Below are positions 47,660 to 55,389 of a DNA stretch of 64,000 bases, in pieces. Within the stretch, counting starts at the first letter, position 1. The number at the start of each line of letters is the position of its first letter. The stretch is from Nitrogeniibacter aestuarii (GTDB taxonomy: Bacteria; Pseudomonadota; Gammaproteobacteria; Burkholderiales; Rhodocyclaceae), in the NCBI RefSeq assembly GCF_017309585.1, contig NZ_CP071321.1:310001-374000 (forward strand), read 5' to 3'. Below the pieces are notes generated by a model. That model was not told the DNA's origin and searched no databases. It worked only from the letters and a program-made list of their open reading frames with translations. The translations under genes and the position numbers were made by a program.

Positions 47660-48400
47660 TTACTCGAGGTAGTCGAACACCACCTCGCCCAGGCCGAGGG
47701 TCAGGTCGGCCACAAAGTGTTTGGCCCCGACCACCTCCAGCACCGGCAGCTCGGCCACCGGGGCGCGGGCATGGGCGGCGAATTCCAGCGCGGCCGGGCC
47801 GCTCCACGCGCCTTTCATCTGGATGTCCTGCAGGTAGAAGCGCACCAGCTCGCACACCCGCGCGCTGCCATCCACATGGGGCATGACCTTGAGCAGGTAG
47901 TTGGGCGTCTTCGCCAGCGAGCGCCCCAGGGCCTCGGCGTCCAGCGGCGCGTGCTTGTAGCCCATGGTGCCGGTGGCCACGCGCAGTGGGCCGTAGTCGA
48001 GCGTGCCCACAAGGGTGTCGGAGAAGGTCTCCAGATGCGGGGTGGCGATCTTTTTCGGAAAGCCCCACAGCTCGCGCCCGCCAGCGGTGGCCGGGTGGTC
48101 GTTCAGATACATGGCGTGGGTGTAGTTGCCCGCCACGCCGTTGTGGCTCACCGGAATCACCTGCCCGGACTCGGTGTAGTCACCAAAGCCGGTGGAGTCG
48201 GGCATGCGGATGAACTCGTAGTTCACCAGCGGTTCTTCAATGGTGAGCGGCTCGGGCACCACGGCGCGCAGTTTCGCCGGGTCGGTGCGGTAGGTGATCA
48301 CCAGAAACTCCCGGTTGAAGAAGCGGTAAGGCCCCTTGGGGTAGGACGGGCTGGTGACGGGCATGGCCCAGGCGTTTTCGCGAATCTGACCGATGTTCAT
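47660..48400 (-). CDS. adc: Acetoacetate decarboxylase
   Basis: The 246-residue product starts MNIGQIRENAWAMPVTSPSYPKGPYRF, the usual Adc start; an upstream in-frame extension lies in a repeat and is rejected. The Schiff-base lysine pair is visible in 'GGRELWGFPKKIATPHLE' (about residues 116-117) together with 'PEPLTIEEPLVNYEFIRMPDSTGFGDYTESGQVIPV'. It converts acetoacetate to acetone and CO2. It is clustered with 3-hydroxybutyrate dehydrogenase, which makes acetoacetate, but a repeat of about 100 bp lies between the two genes. Confidence 0.92.
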   Translation of the reverse strand: MNIGQIRENAWAMPVTSPSYPKGPYRFFNREFLVITYRTDPAKLRAVVPEPLTIEEPLVNYEFIRMPDSTGFGDYTESGQVIPVSHNGVAGNYTHAMYLNDHPATAGGRELWGFPKKIATPHLETFSDTLVGTLDYGPLRVATGTMGYKHAPLDAEALGRSLAKTPNYLLKVMPHVDGSARVCELVRFYLQDIQMKGAWSGPAALEFAAHARAPVAELPVLEVVGAKHFVADLTLGLGEVVFDYLE

Positions 48401-48489
48401 GGTGGTTATCCTAGTGTTACTTGCTGCGTTTTCTGGGGGCGCCGGCCTCACGCAAATGGGACTTTGGCGCTTTACTGTCGGTTGGTCGT

Positions 48490-48596
48490 GCTCCCTCCCC
48501 TTCAAGGGGAGGGCGGGGGTGGGGATGGGGTGAACTTCGGTGAGAAACGGCAACGAACCCCATCCCCCTCCCAACCTCCCCCTTGAAGGGGGAGGC
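48490..48596. repeat. Long imperfect palindromic (MITE-like) intergenic repeat
   Basis: The sequence from CTCCCTCCCCTTCAAGGGGA (48491) through GTGGGGATGGGGT is mirrored, as an inverted repeat, by ACCCCATCCCCCTCCC and CTCCCCCTTGAAGGGGGAGG further right, with about 20 bp between the halves. Each half also contains its own small palindrome (CCCTTGAAGGG type). Such C/G-run palindromes are, from memory, dispersed between genes in many betaproteobacteria. It lies between bdhA and adc and would form a long hairpin in the transcript, possibly reducing adc expression. Confidence 0.7.
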
Positions 48597-48635
48597 GTTC
48601 GCCCCTGTGCCTTCGGTGGGGTGTGCGCCCAGCCC

Positions 48636-49418
48636 TCACTTCATGCACCACCCATGGCTCACGATGATCGATTGCCCGGTGAGCGCGTTGGTCTCGAAGC
48701 CGGCCAGGAAGGCGGCCACATCGGCCACGTCCTGCACGGTGGTGAAGGTCTGATCCACCGTGTCGCCCAGCATCACGCGGTTGACCACCTCTTCTTCCGA
48801 GATGCCCAGGTCGTGCGCCTGCTCGGGGATCTGCTTTTCCACCAGCGGCGTTTTCACGAAGCCCGGGCAGATCACGTTGGAGCGCACCCCGTGCTCGGCG
48901 CCTTCCTTGGCCATCACGCGGGCAAGGCCGAGGATGGCGTGCTTGGCGGCCACGTAGGCGCTCTTGAGGGGCGAGGCCTCGTGGCTATGCACCGAGCCCA
49001 TGTAGATGAGCGAACCGGAGCCCTGCGGATACATGTGCTTCACCGCCGCCTTGGTGGTCAGGAAGGCCCCGCCCACGTGGATGTCCATGAGTTTCTGGAA
49101 TTGCGCGTACGGAAAGTCCTGAATCGGATGCACGATCTGGATGCCCGCGTTGGACACCAGGGTGTCGATGCGGCCGAAGCGTTTGGCCACCGCATCCATC
49201 GATTCGGTCACCTCGGCCTCGTTGGTCACATCCATGTGCACCGCCATGGCTTCGCGGCCACGGTCCTGGCGGATCTGCTCCACCGTTTCGCTGGCGCCGT
49301 CCATGTCGATATCGGCAATGGCCACGCGGGCGCCCTGGCGGGCGAGGGTGAGGGCGATCTGGCGGCCGATGCCTGAACCGGCGCCGGTGACGACGGCCAC
49401 GTTGTTGTCGAGTTTCAT
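48636..49418 (-). CDS. 3-hydroxybutyrate dehydrogenase
   Basis: The 260-residue short-chain dehydrogenase has the NAD-binding motif 'VVTGAGSGIGRQIALTLA', 'NAGIQ' after strand 4, the catalytic Ser in 'YMGSVHSHEA' and YxxxK in 'SAYVAAKHAILGLARV'. The C-terminal 'NVICPGFVKTPLVEKQIPEQAHDLGISEEEVV' is specific to D-3-hydroxybutyrate dehydrogenases (BdhA). It oxidises 3-hydroxybutyrate, for example from stored polyhydroxybutyrate, to acetoacetate. Confidence 0.92.
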   Translation of the reverse strand: MKLDNNVAVVTGAGSGIGRQIALTLARQGARVAIADIDMDGASETVEQIRQDRGREAMAVHMDVTNEAEVTESMDAVAKRFGRIDTLVSNAGIQIVHPIQDFPYAQFQKLMDIHVGGAFLTTKAAVKHMYPQGSGSLIYMGSVHSHEASPLKSAYVAAKHAILGLARVMAKEGAEHGVRSNVICPGFVKTPLVEKQIPEQAHDLGISEEEVVNRVMLGDTVDQTFTTVQDVADVAAFLAGFETNALTGQSIIVSHGWCMK

Positions 49419-49450
49419 GCTTGTTCTCCTTCTCTCTCAGGGGGTGGCGT

Positions 49451-50590
49451 TCAAAGCACGCCAGCGCGATTGGTGTCGAAGACGGCAATGCCTTCGGCGG
49501 GTTCGGGCGGGTTCTGCCAGCAGTCCTTGCGCAGGGTGCGGCGGGCATCGTTGAGCCCGGCGCGCCAGTGGTCGCGCATGGAACGCCTGGAGAACTCGTA
49601 GTCCTTGTTGGGGCCGTCGTAGGCGGCCCGGCGATAGATCAGATGCACGATCGAAAAGGCGTGCGTCGGGGCCAGGTCGGCCAGCGCGGCAATTTCCGGC
49701 TCGGCCAGCACCTCGGGCGGCAGCCGCTCGGCGAGCTTGCCGATGGCCTGGCGCAGGGCATGCACCTGGCGGAAATGGTTGGTGTTCATGCGCGTGCGGC
49801 TCGAATAGGTGATGTCCTTGTGCCGCTCCTCCACATCGAACAGGTGTTGCGGCATGGGGCCGAAGGCGCTGAACAGATCCACCTGAAACACCAGCGTGCT
49901 GCGCGCACTGGCGTTGTCGAGCACATGGGAAAGCGGCGTGTTGGAGACCAGCCCGCCGTCCCAGAACCACTCGCCCTCGATCTCCACCGGCGGAAAACCC
50001 GGCGGCAGCGCCCCGCTGGCCATCACATGCTCGGGGCCGAGCGCCATGCGGTGATTGTCGAAAAAGCTGAAGTTGCCGGTGCGCACATTCACCGCGCCCA
50101 GGCTCAGGCGCACCTCGCCGCGGTTGATGCGCTCGAAATCCACCAGTTCCAGCAAGGTGTCGCGTAGCGGCGCGGTGTCGTAGTGGCTCAGCGCGCGGGG
50201 CGAGCCGGGCAGCGACAGCCAGGGCGAGGGCACCCGGGGCGCAAAGAAACCGGGGATGCCCCGAGCCACCGTTTGCAGCCCGCTCAAGGCCCCCAGGGTA
50301 CGGCGCGACACCGTGTCTTCCATCGAAAACGGCGCCAGCGCATCGTCGTGGGTGACCCGGTCCCAGAAGGTGGTGAGCTTGTCGAGGCGATCCTGCGGGC
50401 GGTTGCCGGCGAGGATGGCGGCATTGATCGCGCCAATCGAGATGCCGGCAAACCAGTCGGGGCTCACCCCGGCTTCACTCAGGGCCTGATACACCCCGCC
50501 CTGGTAAGAGCCCAGCGCGCCGCCGCCTTGCAGCACAAGCGCGGTCTGGTCGAATCGGGCGTTGGGGGTGAAGCGTTCCGGGGCGTTCAT
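49451..50590 (-). CDS. Patatin-like phospholipase with C-terminal DUF3734
   Basis: The 379-residue product starts MNAPERFTPNARFDQTALVL with an AAGGAG ribosome site. The patatin domain has the oxyanion loop 'QGGGALGSYQGGVYQALSEAG', the nucleophile GISIGAINAA (about residue 60) and the catalytic Asp in 'WFWDGGLVSNTP' (about 215). The C-terminal 120 residues fit DUF3734, which accompanies such proteins in PHB-producing bacteria. It is the first gene of the minus-strand row patatin-bdh-adc-Sel1-monooxygenase and probably acts on lipids or PHB granule material; that role is inferred. Confidence 0.9.
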   Translation of the reverse strand: MNAPERFTPNARFDQTALVLQGGGALGSYQGGVYQALSEAGVSPDWFAGISIGAINAAILAGNRPQDRLDKLTTFWDRVTHDDALAPFSMEDTVSRRTLGALSGLQTVARGIPGFFAPRVPSPWLSLPGSPRALSHYDTAPLRDTLLELVDFERINRGEVRLSLGAVNVRTGNFSFFDNHRMALGPEHVMASGALPPGFPPVEIEGEWFWDGGLVSNTPLSHVLDNASARSTLVFQVDLFSAFGPMPQHLFDVEERHKDITYSSRTRMNTNHFRQVHALRQAIGKLAERLPPEVLAEPEIAALADLAPTHAFSIVHLIYRRAAYDGPNKDYEFSRRSMRDHWRAGLNDARRTLRKDCWQNPPEPAEGIAVFDTNRAGVL

Positions 50591-50685
50591 GACAGGCTCC
50601 TTGTTTTGGTTGCCTATCAATACGCATCAGCTGTGCCAGAGGAAAAAACTCATTAAAACAATGACTTGAAAATTTGGCATATAGT

Positions 50686-50729
50686 GCGCTGGTGGAACGC
50701 CCCCGGTGCGAGTGGTGGATATCCACCGG
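50686..50729. repeat. Palindrome-containing repeat, copy 2 (between patatin and lipoprotein genes)
   Basis: GCGCTGGTGGA, 16 variable bases, then TGGTGGATATCCACCGG: the same unit as at 30315-30357, with only a one-base difference in the spacer length. It lies in the divergent promoter region 96 bp from the patatin start and 88 bp from the lipoprotein start. Confidence 0.7.
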
Positions 50730-50816
50730 CCGCCCTTGCTTCGATCGATTGCCCCAAATTTGATTGGCATATCGCTTTGTGTACTCTGCCGTCTGGACAG
50801 CATGGAGGGGCAATTG

Positions 50817-51188
50817 ATGGTGGTGAAGAGCGCAATGGCTGGCCTGGTGGCGATATCCCTGATGACCGCCTGTACCGATGCGCCCGAGTGTGGCGTCGCC
50901 GACGCGCTTGTCGAGCTTGGGCAGGCGCGGGTCGGCGGATCGGACTACTACATCTACTCGCGCACGGTGGGCGTCACCGACAAGACCCGGTTGTTCGAGC
51001 TTTACGCGCAAAAGCCGACGTTCGACACCTGCGGGCAGACCGACCAAAAGGTTTTGAGCGACGCATACATCGATCCGGCGCGCGGCACGCCTGTGCGTGT
51101 CATTGTTCGCGGTACGGAGATGGAGGTGGAATACGCCAGTGGTGACGGCGCTCAGGGCTCCCCGGCGCTGGAGATTGTCGTCCAATAA
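50817..51188 (+). CDS. Small predicted lipoprotein of unknown function
   Basis: The 123-residue product starts at 50817 after a strong GGAGGGGC ribosome site. The signal 'MVVKSAMAGLVAISLMTAC' ends in a lipobox, acylated Cys about 19. The mature part is a small beta-rich domain with two cysteines ('APECGVADALVELG', 'FDTCGQTDQKV') and no recognised family. A possible promoter is TTGATT (50760) and TACTCT (50782), spaced 16 bp. The A-run after its stop belongs to the terminator of the convergent YfdX gene. Confidence 0.75.
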   Translation: MVVKSAMAGLVAISLMTACTDAPECGVADALVELGQARVGGSDYYIYSRTVGVTDKTRLFELYAQKPTFDTCGQTDQKVLSDAYIDPARGTPVRVIVRGTEMEVEYASGDGAQGSPALEIVVQ

Positions 51189-51213
51189 AAAAAAGAGGTG
51201 CCGTCAGCACCTC
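51186..51213 (-). terminator. Intrinsic terminator of the YfdX-family gene
   Basis: Stem GAGGTGC (51195-51201) and GCACCTC (51207-51213) with a 5-base loop. On the minus strand it is followed by eight T residues (complement of the A-run at 51187-51194). The A-run overlaps the stop codon of the convergent lipoprotein gene. Confidence 0.8.
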
Positions 51214-51272
51214 GGTTGGAATGTTTCCATTTCTCGCCCCGTCGCCGGGGCGTTTTCAAATCACGCGTCTGC

Positions 51273-51983
51273 TCAATTCACCGCCGTGCCGGAGGTGGCA
51301 GGGGCCTGTGCCTGCGCGTTGTCCGCCCCGGTGCCGGCGGGCGCCTTGGGTGCTTCAACCAGCATCACCGTTTCGGTGTCGAGGCCGTTTTCGGCGCGCA
51401 TCAGCGCCAGGTTGGCGTCGTAGTAGTTCTGGCTGTAGATCAACCCTGCGGCTTCATCCACGTTCTTCTGGGTTTCGGCCAGCGGCATCAGGATGCGCGA
51501 GTAACCGATATCCACCTCGGCGAGCTTGAGCTGTTCGATGGCCGACTTGCTGTCGCCTTGCTTGAGGGTGTCGTTGCCCTTGTTGAGGGCGGCCGTTTTC
51601 TCCGGTGTGGGCACGTAGTCGTGGCCCACCACCAGTTGCCCGTCAATGGAGACCAGGTTGGGGTCGTTCTTCGAATTGGCCCCCAGTGCCTTCTCGTCGG
51701 TGCGGGTCTTCTTCAGCCCCTGCTGCGCCTGATCGATCAGCTTCTTCGCCTGATCCGTATTGCCGTTGAAGAGGGCGATGCGCGCGGCGTGCACATCACG
51801 CATCACCTGGTAACCGTCGTCGGAGACGGCCAGGTTCATCTTCTCGGCCTTGGTGAGCTGTTCATGCTTGACGGTGGGGTTGTTCGGCGTGGCGGCGTTG
51901 GCCACCAGCGGGGCAAGCCCGGCGGAAGCGAAGGTGGCGGTCGCGAAGGCGCCAAGCACGAGATTGCGAACGGTCTTGTTCAT
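51273..51983 (-). CDS. YfdX-family periplasmic protein
   Basis: The 236-residue product has a signal peptide (MNKTVRNLVLGAFATATFAS... ANA) and the YfdX pattern of helices: 'VSDDGYQVMRDVHAARIALFNGNTDQAKKLIDQAQQGL', 'SIDGQLVVGHDYVPTPEKTAALNKGNDTLKQGDSKSAIEQLKLAEVDIGYSRILMPL' and 'AAGLIYSQNYYDANLALMRAENGLDTETVMLVEAP'. E. coli YfdX is linked to acid and oxalate stress. A CAGGAGA ribosome site precedes the start. It is ended by a hairpin with a long T-run. Confidence 0.9.
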   Translation of the reverse strand: MNKTVRNLVLGAFATATFASAGLAPLVANAATPNNPTVKHEQLTKAEKMNLAVSDDGYQVMRDVHAARIALFNGNTDQAKKLIDQAQQGLKKTRTDEKALGANSKNDPNLVSIDGQLVVGHDYVPTPEKTAALNKGNDTLKQGDSKSAIEQLKLAEVDIGYSRILMPLAETQKNVDEAAGLIYSQNYYDANLALMRAENGLDTETVMLVEAPKAPAGTGADNAQAQAPATSGTAVN

Positions 51984-52295
51984 GTTGATTCTCCTGCACC
52001 CGATTGAATGGATGAGGGTGGTCGCGACGGGGTGTCGGGTCGGCTGGCCATCCAGTTGGCGTTACTGCTTGTGCCGACTGTGATGACGCATCAGGCGTGC
52101 CAGTGAGCTAAGCCTTTGAAAACGCGTCGAAACATCGACAGCCGATTCAGGAATTGATGGCGGTGTGGGGGTGATAACCACCAATGCACCGGGTGCCGGA
52201 TTCGACCGGCCGACACCGCCCCGATCGAGCGCGGCGAACCAGGGCGACCAAACGCACCAGAGCACGGGAATCCCGAACGCAACGCCAGAATGCAA
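51984..52295. other. Intergenic region upstream of the YfdX gene
   Basis: About 310 bp between the YfdX start and the PEP-CTERM terminator. It should hold the YfdX promoter. A minus-strand frame of 77 codons (52062-52295) is open but has no ribosome site, a composition unlike neighbouring proteins and no family resemblance, so it is not called. No repeats or other structure were seen. Confidence 0.4.
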
Positions 52296-52321
52296 AAACG
52301 GCAGGCCGAAGCCTGCCGTTT
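52294..52321 (-). terminator. Intrinsic terminator of the second PEP-CTERM gene
   Basis: Stem AAACGGCAGGC (52296-52306) and GCCTGCCGTTT (52311-52321), 11 bp with a 4-base loop. Read on the minus strand the hairpin runs into TTTTT, ending transcription 40 bp after the PEP-CTERM stop codon. Confidence 0.85.
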
Positions 52322-52359
52322 GTCTCAGTGCTCGCGGCCTTCAGCCGCGCACGCCGAAT

Positions 52360-53235
52360 TCACGCCCTGCGCTGGCGACGACGCGCCGCAGCGCCCACCA
52401 GACCGAGGCCGGCGAGCAGCATGGCGTAGGTTTCCGGCTCGGGCACCGCGCTCAGCACATTGCCGTAGAGGCCCATGCTGGGGGCATCGACGGTGACGCC
52501 CTCGGTGTAAATGGTGAACATCCCATTGGGATTGAAGTGAAAGCTGTCGGAGAAGTCGACGTCGGCGCCGCCGTACTGGAAGTTAGAAAACCTGCCCTGA
52601 GCCGCCACCGTCAATGCGGCGTTAACACCGATGGCCGCACCGCGGGGCACCCACAGCCGCTGGATCGATGCCGTCTCATTCACGGTGTAGGTCATGCCCT
52701 CGGTGGGGTTCACCACTGCGCGGCCCGAGATCCGTGTGCTCGTGTCCGACGAGCTGGCCGGTTTGCTGAAGTCAGGCTCCAGATACAGCGGCCCGCTCAG
52801 GCCCAGCACCAGATCCCAGCTGCCGGCACCACCCCAGTCGGTCCCGGTAACGGTGCCGGTGAGGCCGCCACCCAGGCTGAATTCGACCCAGTCGCTCTGG
52901 CCGCCGTTGTAGTTGGACGAGTAGTAGAACGTGGTGTCCTCGGCCGAGGTGAACGAGGCCGAGGCGTAGTAGCGATCGGTGCCGTAGTACATGTAGGCCT
53001 GCGCATGCAGGCCGAGGGGGCTGGCCCGGGCCGACGCGTTCCAGTCATAGCTGGCAAAGCCGCCGCTGTCAGACGCAGTCGCGATGCCGGGAAAGTTGGC
53101 CGTGTTGCTATTCGCACCGGCCGAGGCCTTGGCCACGCCATTGGCCATCGCCGGCAACGCCAACACGCCCATCACACATACCGCTGCCGTTCGTGCCACC
53201 GCGCCGATGGCGGTGCTGGTCGTTCCTTTCAACAT
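52360..53235 (-). CDS. PEP-CTERM sorting-domain protein
   Basis: The 291-residue product starts MLKGTTSTAIGAVARTAAVC with signal cleavage near AMANG; the frame continues far upstream but without a signal. The mature region is Gly/Ser/Tyr-rich, with aromatic repeats ('YMYYGTDRYYASASFTSAEDTTFYYSSNYNGGQ') and low charge. The C-terminus is 'VPEPETYAMLLAGLGLVGAAARRRQRR', a clear PEP-CTERM tripartite signal. A GGAG box lies upstream of the ATG. A partial -24/-12-like element is noted at 53333-53348. Confidence 0.92.
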   Translation of the reverse strand: MLKGTTSTAIGAVARTAAVCVMGVLALPAMANGVAKASAGANSNTANFPGIATASDSGGFASYDWNASARASPLGLHAQAYMYYGTDRYYASASFTSAEDTTFYYSSNYNGGQSDWVEFSLGGGLTGTVTGTDWGGAGSWDLVLGLSGPLYLEPDFSKPASSSDTSTRISGRAVVNPTEGMTYTVNETASIQRLWVPRGAAIGVNAALTVAAQGRFSNFQYGGADVDFSDSFHFNPNGMFTIYTEGVTVDAPSMGLYGNVLSAVPEPETYAMLLAGLGLVGAAARRRQRRA

Positions 53236-53600
53236 GTCATGTACTCCAAGACGAATCAATGGCAGGGCCACGCAAGCGCAGCCAATGTTCTTTGTTCGTT
53301 GTCTGGCCAGTATGGCGAGCGGGAGGGGTGGGTGCAAGACCGTTGGCATTGAGTCACACGCCTGTCGGGCGGAAGTCTCGCCGCCAGAACGCCGTCCTCC
53401 CGATGCCAATAAAGCCATCGGGGTTGGTTCATCCAGGCCAACATTTGCGCGACTGCAATCCATGGCGCCACAGTTCCTTGCGGACTCATGCGTGTGCATG
53501 AAAACGTATTCAAATCACCTGATTCAGGTGTTAAATGCCTGGCACAAATCGGGTATTCAGCGCCGGTACCCTCCGATAAAAAAATAATAAGAGGTTCCCT
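53236..53600. promoter_or_regulatory. Divergent intergenic region between PEP-CTERM and Cys-rich protein genes
   Basis: The 365-bp stretch holds no credible gene and must contain promoters in both directions. On the minus strand, 53333-53348 reads TGCCAACGGTCTTGCA, resembling a sigma-54 site (TGGCAC-N5-TTGC). However, the essential GG of the -24 element is GC, so it is at best weak. The right end (53500-53598) is AT-rich, consistent with a promoter for the Cys-rich gene, which has an AGAGG ribosome site. Confidence 0.35.
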
Positions 53601-55016
53601 ATGCCGGATCAGATCCTGCGTGCCGCGCATCCACACCCTGCGCTGCGGTCCCGATATCTCCAACGGCCCATACACCTCATGGTGTTTCTCGCCTTGCTTT
53701 GCCTGAACATGCTGGCCACCAACAATGCATATGCAGAAGACGTGGCCGCCGAGTTTGTCAAAGACGTCAGCTGCGCCAACAGCTGGGAGAATTCGTTCTG
53801 GGATCCCGGCACACGCTCGTGTTGGGAATGCCCGAAATCAGCGCCCAAGCGCACGATCTGGCCGGTCGACCGCGAATGGGCCTGCGAACAACCTGCCCAC
53901 GAAGTGTTCAAGCACGCCAAAGGCCCGGAGAACCCGACGCCCCTGTTGGGCTTCATCAATACCAACTGCCGCGAAGGCTGGTTCCTGGATGTTGGCGGGT
54001 GTTACAGCTGCGAGGGCTACAATCGGACGCTGGGTTATAAGATCACCGATCCCCGCGCATGCTCGAAACTGGTTCCGCTCGTCAAAGCGAGAGCGATCGA
54101 ACGCGGCTCACCGGGCGGTTGTCCCGAGGGATCGTTCCAGCATCTGTTCCCGTCGAAGTGTTACAGCTGCCCGGCCGGTTCCTACCGCAACGCCAACACC
54201 GGCACCGACCCGACCACCTTTGGCGCATGTACCAAGTGTGGTGGCCTCAATGGCACCCCATGTCCGCTCACCACACTGAGAAAGTCCTGCGATGGCGACC
54301 TGGTCGAGGATTTTCTCAAGCACCGGTGCGTCAAGAGCGAGACCCGCCAGCGTCAGGAAATCGCCGCGAAAAAGCTGGCCGAGATCGCGAACTTTGTGGC
54401 GAGCAAGGTCAGCTTTGCCAACTCGGTGGCAAAGAACCCCCAAGTGCGCAATGCGTTGAGCACGGACAAACCGGAAACCGCGGCCAAGGCAGTCAACACC
54501 GCAGCCGCAGGCAACACGACCATGCCGGACGGCAACGTGCTGCGCACCATGACCGTGGGCGCCACGGTCGGGGCCAAGGTCATCTACGGCGGTTCTGCCG
54601 GCGTCGGTGCCGCCATCGACCTCACCGCACGCCTGCCCGTGTATGCCTACGCTACGGTGGATCACGACGCCTCACTCGGCTTCGGCGCTGCCGGTGGCGC
54701 GGATATCGGCTTCTGGGTGTGTCAGGCCAACAAGATCGGCGGTAACGCCTGGGGGGTGGAATTCGGCCCCAACGACATTCTCGCGTTCGCCAGGGGCTTG
54801 AAAGGGGTCGAAGGCGCCCGCCTGTCCGACATGGTCAAGCCGGGATGGGACGTTGGCGTCACCCTCTGGTTCGGCAACGACAACGTGTTCCAGGGATTCA
54901 CGCTGACCCCCAGCGTCGGCGCTGGTGCGGATTTGGGGGGCGTCGTCTGGGCGACGACCTCCGTGCAGGACGACCCCGATGTCGCCTGCGATGGCACGCC
55001 GCGCCATGCCAGATAG
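53601..55016 (+). CDS. Cysteine-rich secreted protein with Gly/Ala-rich C-terminal domain, unknown family
   Basis: The 471-residue product has a long N-region and a signal sequence (about 25-45, ending NNAYA-ED); the in-frame ATG at 53679 would give a compact signal peptide. Residues 50-250 hold about 18 cysteines in repeated units such as 'SCWECPKSAPKR', 'GGCYSCEGYNRTLGY' and 'KCYSCPAGSYRN', reminiscent of eukaryote-like ephrin-receptor/GCC repeats. A helical linker (about 255-310) leads to a Gly/Ala-rich beta-predicted domain ('GATVGAKVIYGGSAGVGAAIDLTARLPVYAYATV') with two further cysteines. I recognise no named family. Its last few bases lie inside a tandem duplication. Confidence 0.75.
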   Translation: MPDQILRAAHPHPALRSRYLQRPIHLMVFLALLCLNMLATNNAYAEDVAAEFVKDVSCANSWENSFWDPGTRSCWECPKSAPKRTIWPVDREWACEQPAHEVFKHAKGPENPTPLLGFINTNCREGWFLDVGGCYSCEGYNRTLGYKITDPRACSKLVPLVKARAIERGSPGGCPEGSFQHLFPSKCYSCPAGSYRNANTGTDPTTFGACTKCGGLNGTPCPLTTLRKSCDGDLVEDFLKHRCVKSETRQRQEIAAKKLAEIANFVASKVSFANSVAKNPQVRNALSTDKPETAAKAVNTAAAGNTTMPDGNVLRTMTVGATVGAKVIYGGSAGVGAAIDLTARLPVYAYATVDHDASLGFGAAGGADIGFWVCQANKIGGNAWGVEFGPNDILAFARGLKGVEGARLSDMVKPGWDVGVTLWFGNDNVFQGFTLTPSVGAGADLGGVVWATTSVQDDPDVACDGTPRHAR

Positions 55017-55336
55017 AAGCCCTCATCACCGCTCACCGGCGGCATCAAGCCGGTGGGCAGTAGCGGTGAAGCCGTGATTAAAAACTGTGGTCTGTCCGCT
55101 ATTCATGATCAAAAGTCGCTGGCGCTCCGTGAAGGCGGAAATCAATGACTCTGACCCCATTGATCGCGCCCCTCCATGCCAGATAGAAGCCCTCATCACC
55201 GCTCACCGGCGGCATCAAGCCGGTGGGCAGTAGCGGTGAAGCCGTGATTAAAAACTGTGGTCTGTCCGCTATTCATGATCAAAAGTCGCTGGCGCTCCGT
55301 GAAGGCGGAAATCAATGACTCTGACCCCATTGATCG
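55004..55336. repeat. Tandem direct duplication of a 163-bp unit (period 170 bp)
   Basis: Bases 55004-55166 and 55174-55336 appear identical, separated by 7 bp (CGCCCCT). The unit starts in the last four codons of the Cys-rich gene and includes its stop. Each copy contains a two-step hairpin (CACCGCT with AGCGGTG and ACCGGC with GCCGGT, 55027-55068) and a second palindrome, ATCAATG-N10-CATTGAT (55141-55164), whose spacer is ACTCTGACCC. Further degraded CATTGATC/GACTCTGACCC fragments follow to about 55375. The last motif is, from memory, frequent near REP-associated transposases. Confidence 0.85.
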
Positions 55337-55389
55337 ACCCCATTGATCCGATGACTCTGACCCTATTGATCCGTCTGTCCCCTATTTCG
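55337..55389. repeat. Degenerate short repeats after the tandem duplication
   Basis: Three partial copies of the GACTCTGACCCCATTGATC motif occur in succession (one lacking its left half, one with CTATTGATC). They mark the boundary between GC-rich host-like DNA and the AT-richer segment that follows. Confidence 0.6.

Noticed and set aside
52062..52295. A 77-codon minus-strand frame upstream of the YfdX gene
   Set aside because: Lacks a ribosome site and signal peptide; composition unlike real neighbours.
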